Below are positions 12,491 through 24,832 of a stretch of DNA of 64,000 nt, one piece after another. How positions within the stretch are numbered: position 1 is the first letter of the stretch; each line of letters starts with the position of its first letter. The stretch is from Toxonevra muliebris (taxonomy: Eukaryota > Arthropoda > Insecta > Diptera > Pallopteridae). The translations under genes were made by a program, and so were the position numbers. The notes beneath the pieces are model-generated. The model searched no databases, was not told the origin of the DNA, and saw only the letters and a program-made list of their open reading frames with translations. The stretch lies in assembly GCA_963691655.1 (NCBI GenBank), contig OY829326.1, positions 148,570,998-148,634,997 on the forward strand, in the 5' to 3' direction.

Positions 12491-13180
12491 ATGCTTCACT
12501 CATTTTTAAATTCAAAAGAGTTAATACTTGAAAGGGACAAAACGAAATACCTTGTGTCAACAAACAAAGAGTCACGGCGTCTTGGACAAAATGTCAAATT
12601 GTCAAATGTTGACAATTACAGATTCGAAGTCGTCAAGGATTTCGATTATCTTGGATTCAGCATCAACACCAACAATAATGTCAGCCTTGAGATCAAGCGA
12701 AGAATAACTCTTGAAAACAGGTCTTACTACGGGCTCAGTAGGCAATTGAGAAGTAGGGCCCTCTCTCGACGTACGAAAATAACGCTCTTCAAGTCACTCA
12801 TCCTTCCCGTCCTAATGTATGGCGCTGAGACGTGGACATTAACCACCAACGATGAGAGGCTGTTGAGAGCGTTCGAGAGAAAGATACTTCGCAAGATCTA
12901 TGGTCCTGTGTGTGATGGAACCAGGAGCTGTGTGAGCTGTACGCCGACATTGACGTAGTCAAGCGCATAAAACTCCAGCGGCTTCCCTGGCTGGGTCATG
13001 TTGAGCGAATGGATGAAAGTGCTCCGGCTAGAAAGGTATTTTATTCGAGCCACGAAGGTGGAACGCGCAAAAGAAGAAGACCTAATCTCCGTTGGAAAGA
13101 CCAGGTACAAGCGACTGGCGAGGCTTTATGGAGGCGGCCAAGACCGATCATCGGTTGTAGAGCCAACTAACTAACTAACT
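12491..13180 (+). mobile_element. LINE fragment: reverse transcriptase C-terminal part
   Basis: An open frame at 12491-12958 covers FDYLGFSINTNN, IKRRITLENRSYYGLSRQL, SLILPVLMYGAETWTL and ERKILRKIYGPV, the thumb and downstream region typical of insect non-LTR endonuclease-reverse transcriptases. A frameshift near 12920 continues in another frame as ELYADIDVVKRIKLQRLPWL and GHVERMDESAPARKV. Coding similarity ends near 13165 and is followed at once by four AACT units (about 13160-13182), a microsatellite-like 3' tail as seen on some non-LTR clades. The catalytic palm is absent, so this is a 5'-truncated dead copy. Confidence 0.75.
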
Positions 13181-14143
13181 AATACTTGAAATGACTGCAT
13201 TCTTTTACAACTCTATTATTTACTCTAACTACTATACCTTCACCGTTTTGGGTACGATGATTCCCTATTTTTCCAAACTGTCAGGAAACCCAAGAAAATT
13301 CGGAACATGTGGTTTTTGAATGTTGTCGATTTCAAGCGGACAGAAACTTGAACAGAAATATGCAAGGGCCTCCATCTACAAGGTCTCAATATGGGGCTGG
13401 GTGGTCTTTAAGTTCTCAGCCATTTTTCAGCGAAACAGTGCGCACTGTGTTTATATATTATGAAAGAGAGAAGGACCAAAGGAACATATTTCTATCGAAT
13501 TTTGATCTCCTGTTTTACTATTTCAACATTTATGGTATTGATTTCTCAATGAAGCCATTGTTTTAACCCTCTAGAAGACCAAGTTTTTTTCAGCAATAAT
13601 AAATATGAGGATTGGTTGATTTTAAAGTATAAAACTTCTTTGTTGTTTTTGTTTTTGCTCGAGGAGAGAAAATAGGTGGTCTCCATTAAAATAAATATTT
13701 ATGTGTTACTGCCAGAATATTCCCAGCTGTAAAATTCAGTGAGAATGACGTAATCACAGGTGGTCACTAGGATAAGGGATGAGGGCATCTCCTAGAAAAA
13801 TTGTCACTCCCCTTCCTAAATAAATATATATTCGTGTCAGAAAAATGTGGTACTCTGCAGCCAACTAACACAGAATGATTCTTTTATATGTTTGAAAAAC
13901 TCTCTCTTAATTTAATGGATACAAATAGGCACAAATCGTGCACTCCAAGAAGTATTCCCAGAAATGAACAAATTCGTTTCTAATCAGATAATAGACCTCA
14001 TCAGCTATTATATGAGCAAATAGAACCTACCCCTTTCAATCACCTTGGGTATTTGCTAATTGCAGCTGTATTCACTTTATAGTCATTTATCTACATAAAT
14101 ACATATCTATGTAAGGATATAAATTAATTTTTCATACACTTAC

Positions 14144-14329
14144 TTGCATTTTCATTGGATCCGTATTCACTTGACACATATATTTGCCAGAATCTTCCAT
14201 TTTAACATTTCGTATGACCAGCGTCCATGTGTTGAAGTCATTGTGTGTGACTGATAATCGATCATTGTTCGTTATCACATGCTCGTGTATTGCTAGAATT
14301 GCTTTAGCATCAGCCTTAATCCAAGCGAC
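14144..14329 (-). CDS. DIP-beta: DIP coding exon 3: second half of Ig1
   Basis: The exon has 186 bases, 62 codons, phase 0 at both ends. The acceptor is CTGCTGCAG and the donor is CAA|GTAAGT. It encodes VAWIKADAKAILAIHEH, then VITNNDRLSVTHNDFNTWTL, and ends in MEDSGKYMCQVNTDPMKMQ. The core Trp of VAWIK and the D-x-G-x-Y-x-C motif (DSGKYMC) complete the Ig fold begun in exon 2. The NTDPMK segment is a DIP-family signature. This half of Ig1 contributes most of the surface that binds Dpr proteins in known DIP-Dpr complexes. No internal stop or frameshift is present, so the gene looks functional. Confidence 0.95.
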
Positions 14330-14579
14330 CTGCAGCAGCCAACACAGACGATGCGTACATGGACAATGAATGCGTGTAAATGGCCGTATGACAACATGAG
14401 CGAGAAGAGTTAGGGTTAAGCGTCAGAGTAGCAGCAACAGCAGATGTGTTCAAATTGCATTTTGATGTGTGTGTTTGTTTTTTTTTTTTTGTTGAACAAT
14501 AGTTATCAGTTGCAAAAAAAAAAAAACGAGAAACCAAATAAAAAAAAAAAACAAAACAAAACCCAACCATTGCATTAGA

Positions 14580-15600
14580 TTTTGAAGAACGCGAAGGACA
14601 CATCGTTATCGCCCGCCATATTTGTTTCCGTCATTGCCAGAGTTAACGCCAACGCCACAGTCATCATCATCATCAGCATCAGAAGCATCAGTAGCATCAA
14701 TAGCATCGGTAGCATCAGAAGCATCATCATTGAGAAGAAGAAGAAGAAGAGAAGAACGTCATCACCGTTGTTTTGTCGTCATCAGCGTGTATATTCAGCA
14801 ATTTCCGGACAGTTGTTGTTGGTTTTGTTTTTTTTTGTTTTTGTATTGCCCACATTCGTTAGTAAAATTTCGTTGTAGTATTTTTTGTGTTTGGGTTTTT
14901 ATTTTTTGGTTCATTCATTCCGAGAGTTTTGTTTTTAGTTTGGTTTCGTTGTTGAGTATCGGTGAGTATCAGTGAGTAGTACCCAAAGTAGCGCCGCAAA
15001 ATTTTGTTGAAAATCGATTTGCGGCCACATTTCGAATTTTAGTTTTGTGTGCAAGTTCAGCCACATACCACGCGCAACACCAAGAGCAAAAGGAAAGCAA
15101 TAATGGAAGTGGTAGTCATAGCGGTGATAGTAGACGAGGTAGTGGTTGTGTTTTGTTGGTGTATGTCATTGTTGTTGGTGTCGTTGTCAGATGTCAGCGC
15201 AATTTGACGCCATTTTCCATTTGGTTTAGGGTGCAACAGAAACGCAGCAACAGCAGCAAGTAACAGTAGCAGTCATCAGTTGTTATTGTCATCGTTTTTA
15301 TTTTTTTTATTTTTGTCGTACATAGTTGTTGTTGTATATGGATATTAGAATATTGAGGTTTTTGTTAAGGATATGAAAAAGGATATTCCAAGTGCAATTA
15401 GTGAAATTGGGATTTCAATTTTTTTTTTGTTTTTTTTTTTGGTTCATTTTGGGTTGAGGTTTATGGTTGTTAGTTGTCATCATCGTCGTCATCAGCAAAT
15501 TGTTATCGTCATCATTGTGTTTGTTTTTGTTGTTGTTCGTCGTCGTTGTTGTTGTTTTTTGTTTATTGGGGTAGAAATTTAAAAAAAGCAATTTTTATAT
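14580..15600. other. Triplet-rich island next to DIP exon 3
   Basis: This stretch stands out from the AT-rich intron. It has an ATC/AGC triplet tract at 14663-14735, AGA triplets at 14735-14753, CGTCGTCATCAG-type repeats at 15478-15550 and GCGGCC-bearing patches near 15020-15030. Such composition often marks exons or 5' untranslated regions of neural insect genes, but no splice-consistent coding exon other than the candidate at 15119 was found. Confidence 0.35.
15057..15119 (-). other. Possible alternative first exon with secretory-type peptide
   Basis: A short minus-strand ORF starting at 15119 reads MTTTSIIAFLLLLVLRV, then VCG and stop. After codon 17 lies a GTATGT donor (intron would start at 15068), in phase 0, the same phase as the acceptor of DIP exon 3 about 740 bases downstream. 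Splicing would give a secreted or anchored product lacking the first half of Ig1. Such short hydrophobic ORFs can arise by chance, so this is recorded as a hypothesis. Confidence 0.2.
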
Positions 15601-15907
15601 TAGTAAAAGTTGTTAAGATTTTTAAGTGAATGAAATTTTTATTTTTTTAGAATTTTAAAATTTTTTAAAATTATAACAACAAAAGAAATTTCACATAAAA
15701 TAATAGAATGTGCATTTGTTGGTGCATTTGAAACTACATATTTTATATTATTTAGATATTTATTTGTTTGTAATGATAAGAAGCTTTGGCATTTTGTTTA
15801 TATTTCTTGAATTGCAAAAAAGAAAGTAATGAAAGTTGTCAACTACATTAAAATAATAAGTGGCACACGCACACTCACACACACATTTGCAAACAGTATT
15901 ACAGAAA

Positions 15908-16395
15908 TGGTCTGATTTTTGGATTAACTTTTGTTTTGATTGTTTTTTTGTTTTCTTAACTTTGGTCTAAATTTTGGTTTTGATTTTTAGACTAAATTTT
16001 TGTTGCTTAGCTTTTGGTTTGATTTTCAGTCCTAACTTTGTACTGAATTCTGTTCTAACTTTTTGTCTTATTTTCGGTCTGAACTTTTGGTCTAAATTTC
16101 GGAGTGAATTTTGGTTCAAACTTCAGATGGAATATTGTTCGGATTTTTGGTATGAATTTCAGTCTGAAATTTGTCGGAGTTTTACTTTAATTTTTGGTTT
16201 AAATTTTGTTATGGTTTTCGGTCTCTATTTTCATCATTCTTTGAGCTGAATGTGGCTTGCTTTTGGATTGATTTTTAATCTGAATTCGGTTTGAATTTTG
16301 TTTGAATTTTGATTTCAACTTTGATCTGAGCTTTGATCTTAATTTTGGCACGAATTTTATTCTTGGATTTTTGGTCAAAATTTGATCTATGTACA
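15908..16395. repeat. GGTCTGA minisatellite, second array
   Basis: About 490 bases are built from the same degenerate units as at 8.3 and 36.3 kb (TTTTGGTCTAAATTT, TTCGGTCTGAACTTT and similar). No inverted-repeat ends are recognised here. Open reading on either strand is a by-product of the stop-poor repeat. Confidence 0.8.
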
Positions 16396-16699
16396 TTAGA
16401 TGGCTTATTTGCTCCATACATTTTGCTAAAGTATTTCAGATCTTCATTGTGACAGCAGAATATGAAAATAGGGTGCTAAAAACTGATTAAAATAAAAAAA
16501 AATTAAATTTGTGGAAACTGGATGCGCTACTCCGACAATCGTGATTTTTAAGGATGTTTTACAATAGGTTTGGGATTTTGTATGGAAAAAGCATTTAACT
16601 TGCATATAAAAGATTTTCAGATATCCATATCTATGTCAAAAATGCCCAAAGCCACCCCTAGCGCCTAAAGTGACCATTTACCACTTTTTTTTACAAATT

Positions 16700-17602
16700 T
16701 TTAAATTCACCCGTTAGGATTTTGAATATAGCGGTAATTTTTTTTAAAACTAAAGTACGTAGGTCCACTGGTCTTAGCTCCGGACAATTTGAAGGATTGG
16801 CCTCTATTGGTACAAAAACTATCTTATTATTTTGGTACCACTACAGAGCTTTCTTGCCGTTGTGACATGATGCCAAATTGTGCCAAAAATAAATGGACAC
16901 ATTGTGCTCTCTTATGAAAGGAAGAAGTCTTTTTTTCAAACATTCTTTAATGTATATTTCGGTATTTATAGAGCCCACTGTAACAAATGACTTGCTTCTT
17001 TTGCCGTTGTCGCAACTGCATATAGCTTGCCATATCAGGAATAGTTTTAGGAAATTTTGTCTGCTTTTGGATTCTAAATTGTTCTTCAATATTTCCTCGA
17101 GCATCAGCAACATAAAAATTTTGACCCGGAAGCTGCGTAAAATCTGCCAGAACATACCTTTCGTCGTCCATTATACAACATGAATATTTTTGTATGAAAT
17201 TCGATTTTAATTTCCGAGCCCTACTTTTGGCGTCTAAATTTTTTGCAGCATTCCTGTCTGGAACTTTTGGACTTTGTATGTTTTCAAACCTGCATTGTCT
17301 TTAACTTTTCGCACCAAATAGTCAGAGCACTGGGCTAACCGGGCAGCTTTTCTACCAGATGTGTTTGGAGATCTTTTCAATATGCTTTCAATTCTCTTGG
17401 CTTTCCCAATATCATGTGGTCCTTGTTTTCTTCCCGAACCAGATTGCCTATCGATGGTCAAATTCCCCTGAAACTAATTAATAACGTTGGAAACAGTTTG
17501 ACGGCAGACTTTCTATTCTGTGGCCAATTTTTTGTAGGACCAATTTGGATTTTTTTGAAAATTTTTAATAATTTCAAGACGTACTTCTTTTTCTTCACTC
17601 AT
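16700..17602 (-). pseudogene. DD37E Tc1/mariner transposase, second broken copy
   Basis: Minus-strand ATG at 17602 opens MSEEKEVRLEIIKNFQKN. A TAG interrupts near 17515, then comes GRKAARLAQCSDYLVRKVK (helix-turn-helix), DDERYVLADFTQLPGQ (first catalytic Asp), IWQAICSCDNGKRSKSFVT and YIKECLKKRLLPFIREHNVS. The second catalytic Asp motif reads HNLAS, so Asp has become Asn. The glutamate motif reads CPELRPVD and the sequence loses similarity soon after. Frameshifts near 17220 and 17060 and a TAG after KKAL are further lesions. It is closer in motif wording to the 39.6 kb copy than to the 7 kb one. It lies inside the 20 kb DIP intron. Confidence 0.85.
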
Positions 17603-17699
17603 ATTGTTCAAACTCACAATACATCAACATATTTGCCATTAAAAATAGCAGCTGACATATTTTTCGAAGATAACTAGATCAAAGAAATGCTTAAATTTT

Positions 17700-20000
17700 A
17701 CACCAAAAAAAAATTATTAGGTAAAACATGTGTTAAGATTTTTGCAATCTCACTCCTTATCCTCAGCTTGAAAAATGATATTACAGTCAGAGAATTTTCT
17801 ATGAAGGATTCTTCCTTGAATGATTAGGTTTAATAATTTTTTTATAGCATTTTCTATTCACGATTTTATGGTAATTTAGCTGCGCATAAATTACTTTAGG
17901 ATTTGAGAGGCCTGCAGCAAAGAGGTATACGAGTTTTTTATTATATAGGCAATATGTAAGGAAAATATGTTACTCATACGCACTGTATAACTGATTTTAA
18001 TTTCTATCAAACAGTATAAACAAAACTTTTTTTTATTTTTATTTGATTTTGTAATTCAAAACTTAGATAAAAACAATGAAATTTAAGAAATTTGCAAGAG
18101 ATTAAAAAAACTGATTGCAAATGTTTTATGATTTTAAGATATGCTCGAATTAAATAATTTGAACATGAATGAGTTCAATGTACTACTGATTTTAATCTTT
18201 ATTTCTATATAAATATGTATAAGTAGATTTACGAAATAACTATATGCATTAATTTGCAATAAACAAGGAAGAAAATTATTATTTCGAATATGAAAAAACA
18301 CTTAAAAAAATGTAATATAAATTGATGAAAATTACGATTAATGATTGAGGAAATAAAACAGATATTAAAAGCAATTCTGCATTAAATCATTAATTTTCTA
18401 TTGACTTAAATAATATACATATGTTTTTTGAATTTTATAGGATTTGCGTTGTAGTAAAAACCTTTGAGAGTTTTTTTTAATATTATTTATGCTGAGTGTA
18501 CGAAGAATTCATAATTTCATAAATATACGCAGATAGAAGAAATACATATGTAATTTTTTGTTTGGTCGTAAAACTAAAAAGAAAGAAATGAATCATGCAA
18601 AATATTTAATATACAAAAAAAAAATAAAAATAATAGTAATAAAAACATTACCTAAAAAAAAACAACAATAATTAAAACGTTAATAAAAAGAAAAATATAG
18701 TAATAACTTAAAGTTTATATTTACTATATGCAATAATGAAATAAAATAGACAGATACATGTTAACATTACAACGGCTACATAGATGCTATAACTACTACC
18801 TTTATTGCAACAATCACACTCATATACACATACCATGATACACACACACATACACATGATACGAAAATACATTTATAGTATACACATTTATAGTATATAT
18901 TTACATTACATTTGATGGTGCAAAGTTTGTTTCGGTTTTAAATCGGTGCGCTTAAATTAAAACAGAAAACAAATAAAAACCATAAAAAATATGCACGAAA
19001 AATAAAAATTACAAAATAAAATCAACGCAATAGAATATGTGAAAATGTAAAAAAAAAAAAAATAAAAAAGGAACAAAAAAATGGAATATATAGAGCGGGC
19101 GTTAAAAAAAAAATTTACTGAAATATAAGCTGAAAGAGTACAAAGTATCAGTACGAAATACTGATACTCTGTAGTTATATAACTAGTAGTGCAATGTTGT
19201 TCGTTCCGATGAATAAGAAAGAAGTATAGTGAGGGGGTGGCATGACCTGGGGAGAGTTAAATATAGTGATGTGTGGTATTGGTAAAATTTATTGATAGTT
19301 GTTTATACTTGGAGTTGAGTATTTGTAGCACATGGATAGGTGGTATAAGAAATAATTTGAGTACTTATGCCAAGAAAAATATTGTTAATAAAAACTTGCG
19401 TATTTAAATAAAAATTGTTCTCCTTATAACATAATTGATCCAAGCAGTGCAGTTTTGTATATAAAACATGCCTTTCCCGAGAAATATATTAACGAAAGAA
19501 CCCACTTACCCGCACACCCGCCCACCCGAACGAGGGGCACATCCGCAAAGCGAACGGATCGGTGACCGAAACAGAAACAGTCCGGACTGCCTGTGTAACG
19601 CAACTCGTGAATGGGTGAAGTAATATATCTCAATGGTTTTCAAACAGCTACAGATTAGAATCATCAGCTGTTTAATCATTTAAGGAATTTAAAATTGCTT
19701 GTTTTATAGAAAATATATTATATATTAGGATAGTTGTTTTTAAATTAATAAAAACTTTGAAGAAGCAAAAATACCTAAACTCGTTATTAAGTAAAGCAAA
19801 GTTCGAGAATTTCTGACAATCTTAGGAACAACGGGAGTTTTTAAGTACCGAGTAATTCGGCATATACCCCAAAATTTTCATAAATGTTGAAGATTTATGG
19901 AATAAATTTTGGGAATTTTCAGATTTTGGAAATATCGAGAAATCTCTAAAAATATCCTGAAGTTTTCAGGAATCTTTAAAAATTTAAATGTATTCCAGGA
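17700..20000. other. Very AT-rich intronic DNA
   Basis: Long A/T tracts dominate. A GC-richer patch at 19495-19600 is unexplained, and a perfect 10-base hairpin (AGTATCAGTA, 5-base loop) lies at 19144-19168. No exon is supported. Confidence 0.5.
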
Positions 20001-20200
20001 ATATTCAGGAATTATTTGGCAACACAAACATTTTTAAAGTCCGAGAGCATCAAGGAATATTCGGAAATGTATTCGAAATATCTAGAAATACTCTCGAAAT
20101 TAGTAAATTTCGAAATTAGAAGTTTTGAAAAATACTCAGGAATACGAAATATTCCCGAAATGTTTTTGCATTTGAAAAAAAATTCAGAAAATTGCTGGTA

Positions 20201-20472
20201 TTGCTGGATATTTTAAAGAAATTTATACATTTACTGGCTTTTTGGAAACATCCAGCGAGTATTGAATTTCGACCCTTCTGAACTCCTGGCAGTACTTTGT
20301 TGTTTTTCACCAATTTGTTGTTCGTGTAGCGTGGGTAATATGCCTCAAAGTAGAAGACGTCATTGAGCTTAATCAGCTTACGTGGCATAACTATGCAGCT
20401 TAGAGATTTTTCAATAGTTAAATGGTGTAATGCACAAAAATTGATTGAGCTTGCAAACGAAAAATTAAGCAC
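20201..20472 (-). CDS. Unassigned ORF fragment with coding-like codon use
   Basis: The minus-strand frame around 20250-20400 reads MPRKLIKLNDVFYFEAYYP and RYTNNKLVKNNKVLPGV. Third codon positions in this block are much richer in G and C than the surrounding AT-rich intron, as expected of once-selected coding sequence. I do not recognise the family. No start with good context, no donor and no acceptor are obvious. It could be a processed pseudogene fragment, transposon cargo or an exon of a nested gene. The downstream part (below 20250) loses the codon bias. Confidence 0.3.
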
Positions 20473-22479
20473 GGAAAATCTTTAACAAATCGACCAACTT
20501 TTCGCTTTGATATCTTTACATTGAAGCTCACTGCGATATCGCACTGCATTTCTACATACGTTTATGTAACTTTATCTTTTTTTTTTAATGTGTTCTGCAC
20601 TTCGAATGTCCTCAATTAAACAGAATGACTCCAAAGAATTTTAAGCAGCAATCCATCCATCCACTCATCCATATATTTACTTTGTATAGCACATCAGTAT
20701 ATATCACAAAGTATGTCAAAAATGAAGAATCAAATTGAATTATCATGCCAGTATATGTTGTTGAAATGAAGCCAATAGAATATTTTTATATCATTGCTTG
20801 ACCGTTTAAGAAAAAACGTCAACACAAACAACTAAGCAGACACCAGAAACTCTTTAAGTTGACAATGGACTAATTGCTTTGACCAACAGGCTTAGAATCT
20901 TAATTTTTACAAAGGATATAAAAGAAAGCTGCTGAGCTTTGCAACTTAAGTGCTTACTACCATTCTCAAAAGTACCCGAGTACACGATAAGTTACTTTGC
21001 ATTCAATACTCTCATCTAAAAGTAATCGCTTCTGTTTTTTACTAGTTTTTTAAATCTTATTTACTTCATTTGATGCAAACAAATAAACGATCGACGCATA
21101 TCGAATGTGAGTGAGTGTATCCCTAAATGCAGGTATCTGTCTGTTTGCCTGTTTTCCAGGCCATTCATCCACATTCATTTGACTGTCAATGGTGTAATAT
21201 TTAGTTTTAAATGCTTTTAAGGGTAATTTATTTCATTGAAACGATGGATGAGTTCAACGTTATTTTATTTATAGTATACCCATACATTTTTTTTCTTCTT
21301 TTGAAAACAAAAAAATTTTTTTTCTTTATTCTTTTGTAGAAATTCACAACAATTTTTTATTTGATTTTTGAAATGCTGATCTACTCTTGAGAATAATTTA
21401 TATGAATTTTGTATATTGATATATGCTCTTTGTTGTTTTTGTGAGTTTTTTGTTGTATGCATTTTATTTATGATATCACATTTGTTGATTTACACCTTTT
21501 GATGATGACATGTCAGCGAAACCGATAGGTAGGTATGTACATTGTATTTAAAGCTAAATAATTTTAAAATTTTTATGCGTTTTTGCAAACACGTTAAATT
21601 CAATGCATTTTTTTGGTGTGCTTTTTTGGTAAATTTTTAAACAATCCACAAACAAAAGTGTACGTGCTGTATTGGTGAATTTTCAGCACGCACACAAATG
21701 CATGAAAATGAGAAAAGCAACGTCTGACAGTCAGTGTTAGTGTAGCGGTATTTGTACTTTGCCAAAATGTATAGATATGCAAAAGTTCCGAGTTCACACC
21801 GACCGCATTGCAATGCTAAATTGGTAGGAATGCGTATGTAAACACTTAATTGTTGTTGCTGTTGGTGTATTTGCAAATATGTATATGCAATTTCGAAATC
21901 GAAAATTCACTTTGCATATTTTTAGGAAATATTTTTCAAGTACCTAGTACTTAAATTTGATGGGTAAATTGTGTTTGTATTAAATTAGTAGCGTATTCCA
22001 GGGCGCACTAGCGAGCATCTCAGTGGGCTTTAGGGGTACGCAAAGAAAAAGGCCTGAGCCTCACCACCGTTACCGCAATCCCTGTTCGACTCACTGGTGG
22101 TTGAAATTATGCTGCCATCATCAATGTCATAAAAAGCTTTGTTCAGATTATCACTACATTCGGCTATTTTGTTTTTTAAGTAAAACGAGTATGCCAAAAA
22201 ATGTTTAAGTAGTTTTGAAATTTCGGTCGAAATTTCAGATTTCGATTTTATTTTCCAGAACCCTGAACTAATAGATTATCATCGCAAATCGAATACAAGG
22301 CGGAAAAAAGACAATAAGCTAGACAATAAGCCCTAGAGGCTATATAACTTTCTTATCATTGATAGAATTTTCTTATGAATTTTAACAAAATCGGAATTGC
22401 TTTTGAGAGAAGGGACTTAGTATTATTTAAATGATTCCGATTTTATATATTCGACTTTAAAGTGTTGGATTTATAACCG

Positions 22480-23420
22480 TGATTTCATGACTCTGACTTC
22501 ACGACTGTGATTTAACAACTCTGAAGGCATGTCTCTGACTTCACTAATCTGACTTTGTGACTCTCATTTCATGAATTTCTTCATGAATCATGCCTGTATG
22601 CATCCGGCTTTAAGACTCTGACTTCTTGACTCTGAGATTATGAATTAGATTTCACGCCTCTGACTTTATGACTCTGAAATCGTAACTCTTAGATTATGAT
22701 TCTACTTTCACGACTCTGACTTCATGCCTCGGACGCCACTACTCAGACCTCATGACTCTGAGTTTGTGTCTCTGATTTTACGTCTCTGAGATCATTGCTC
22801 TGACTTTGTGACTTAGGGTTCACGACTCTGAGATCATGAGCCTAGCTTCAGGAGCCTGACTTCGTGACTCTGACTTCACGAGTCGGACTTCACAACTTTG
22901 ACTCCATGAGTCTGACTTCATGACTCAGGCATCACGAGTTTGACTTCATGACTCTGTCTTCACGACTCTGACTTCACGACTCTAACTTCATGAGGCTGGC
23001 TTGATGAATTTTACTTCATGACTCTGACTTCACAACTTTGACTTAACGATTCTTACTTCATGACTCTACTTTTACTACTCAGACTTCATGACACTGTTTT
23101 CACGAGTCAAACTTCAAGGCTCTGATTTCATGAATTTTACTTTACAACTCTGACTTCATGAGTCTGACATCACTAGTTAAACTTAATAATTCTGACTTCA
23201 CGAGTTTCACTCCACGACTTTGACTTGACGAGTCAAATTTCATTACTCTGACTTCACAATTCTCACTTCACAACGTTGACTTCATGAGTCTAATTTTATG
23301 ACTCTGAGATCGTGACTGTGACTCCACGACTTTGAATTTATGAGTTTGATTTCATGAGTCTGGCTTCATGCGTCTGGCTTCACGATTCTAAGTTCCTGAC
23401 TCTGACTTAACTACTCTAGT
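22480..23420. repeat. 14-15-base minisatellite, ACTTCATGACTCTG type
   Basis: About 940 bases are degenerate copies of a unit near ACTTCATGACTCTG, with frequent ACTTCACG variants and occasional GAGTC for GACTC. More than 55 units are present. Boundaries fade at both ends and no inverted-repeat termini were found. Confidence 0.85.
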
Positions 23421-24542
23421 CAACTAGCGACTATATTAGTTATCATCATAGAGTTTCCTATCCTTTAAAAACCAGCTTTTATCGGGATCTCCTTGAGACC
23501 CACTGTCTCTTTGTAAAACCTGCAGGCCAAAAGCGCTTCTGACTGTTAGAGAAAGGTTTTAGACCTTTTTGTACAATACCTTGTAATATTTTTTTAATTC
23601 CAGAACCAGCTCATAAAAAACTATGAGATTAATTGTTAATTAATTTATGTGTTTTTTAAGTAAAAACTATTTTATTATTTCCCTCGGTTTCAGTAATCAC
23701 TCGCTTATCCTAAGCATGTAAATAATCTACTTATACAACTATGACTATGCAATTTCAAATAATAAGAGTTGCCTAAATTCTGAAACTGCCACCAACTCGC
23801 ATTCCAAACTCTCTCCAACTTTATTGATATGATGAATGCAGTGTACAATGCTTAGCGTTAAATCAATTTCTGCGTTTAACTTCTCTATTTTTCGTTCACC
23901 CATTTTCTCTCATTGTTTGTATTGTATTGTTGTTGTTGTTGTTTTTTTTTTTTGAGGGGGTATTGTCAATTGTTTTTGAAAACGTTAGCAGCAACGAAAT
24001 CAATGTTGCGGTTTTTTACCAGTTTTTAGAAGTAGTTGTTGTTGTTGAGCTTTTTGATATCGCTGTTGTTGTTGTTCCTAAAAATTCATGAGCAAAATAA
24101 CAAAAGTACGTGCCATTTATTTAACCGCAGCCAACTTCAGCCATTTATTGCTTTTGTCGTAGTAATTTATGTTGTTTTGCTATGGTTTTGTCAATATGTA
24201 TATGTGTGTGTTTGAGTGAGTTTATTTGTGTATGTAGGTGTGTGCTCTACGTTTTTTTTGTTTTAGTTAATGATCTGCATACGGTATTTTGTGAAAATTT
24301 GTGTTTTGTGCCTAAGTAGAAGTGATGCACAGTGGTATGAATTTTAAATGATGGGGTTAAAAATGACAGACTCGTACTCTGTCGCACTAAAGAACGAGAA
24401 TTAGATTCATGCAATAAAAGGAAGGAGAAGGGTGGTAGAAGAAAGTGTGTAACATATTATGTGAGGCGTCAATGCACTCAATATAACCATAAATCAGTCG
24501 ACCTCTATAAATGAGCAAACTGCGGCCCCAGTTATGCAGAGT

Positions 24543-24832
24543 TGCCTAAGTAACGAAGACTGATAAATCTCTCAACGATTATTATTATTTTTATTATTGT
24601 CAGAGAGGATATTTTAAATGTACCAGAGCTTATGAGATCTGTCTTCATCAAGAATTTGGGTACTGCAGCTGTCTATGTAACGAAGACTGATCCATATCTC
24701 TACGTTTATTATTATTATTGTCAGAGTGGATATTTTAATTGTACCACAACTTATGAGATCTATTGTACGTCCCTATTTTATCCAGTCCTGTCTTCATCAA
24801 GAACTCGTGTACTGCAGCTGGGTCTAAAGGTT
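24543..24832. repeat. Local tandem duplication, about 127-base period
   Basis: GTAACGAAGACTGAT at 24550 recurs at 24677, followed in both by ATTATTATTATT, GTCAGAG(A/T)GGATATTTTAA and TTATGAGATCT. The second unit carries an extra segment of about 36 bases before TCTTCATCAAGAA. Confidence 0.75.

Noticed and set aside
15974..16249. 91-codon ORF
   Set aside because: Same artefact of the GGTCTGA repeat.
22000..22110. GC-richer patch resembling a tRNA-derived head (TGTTCGACTC)
   Set aside because: No convincing A-box or stem; no second copy in the window.
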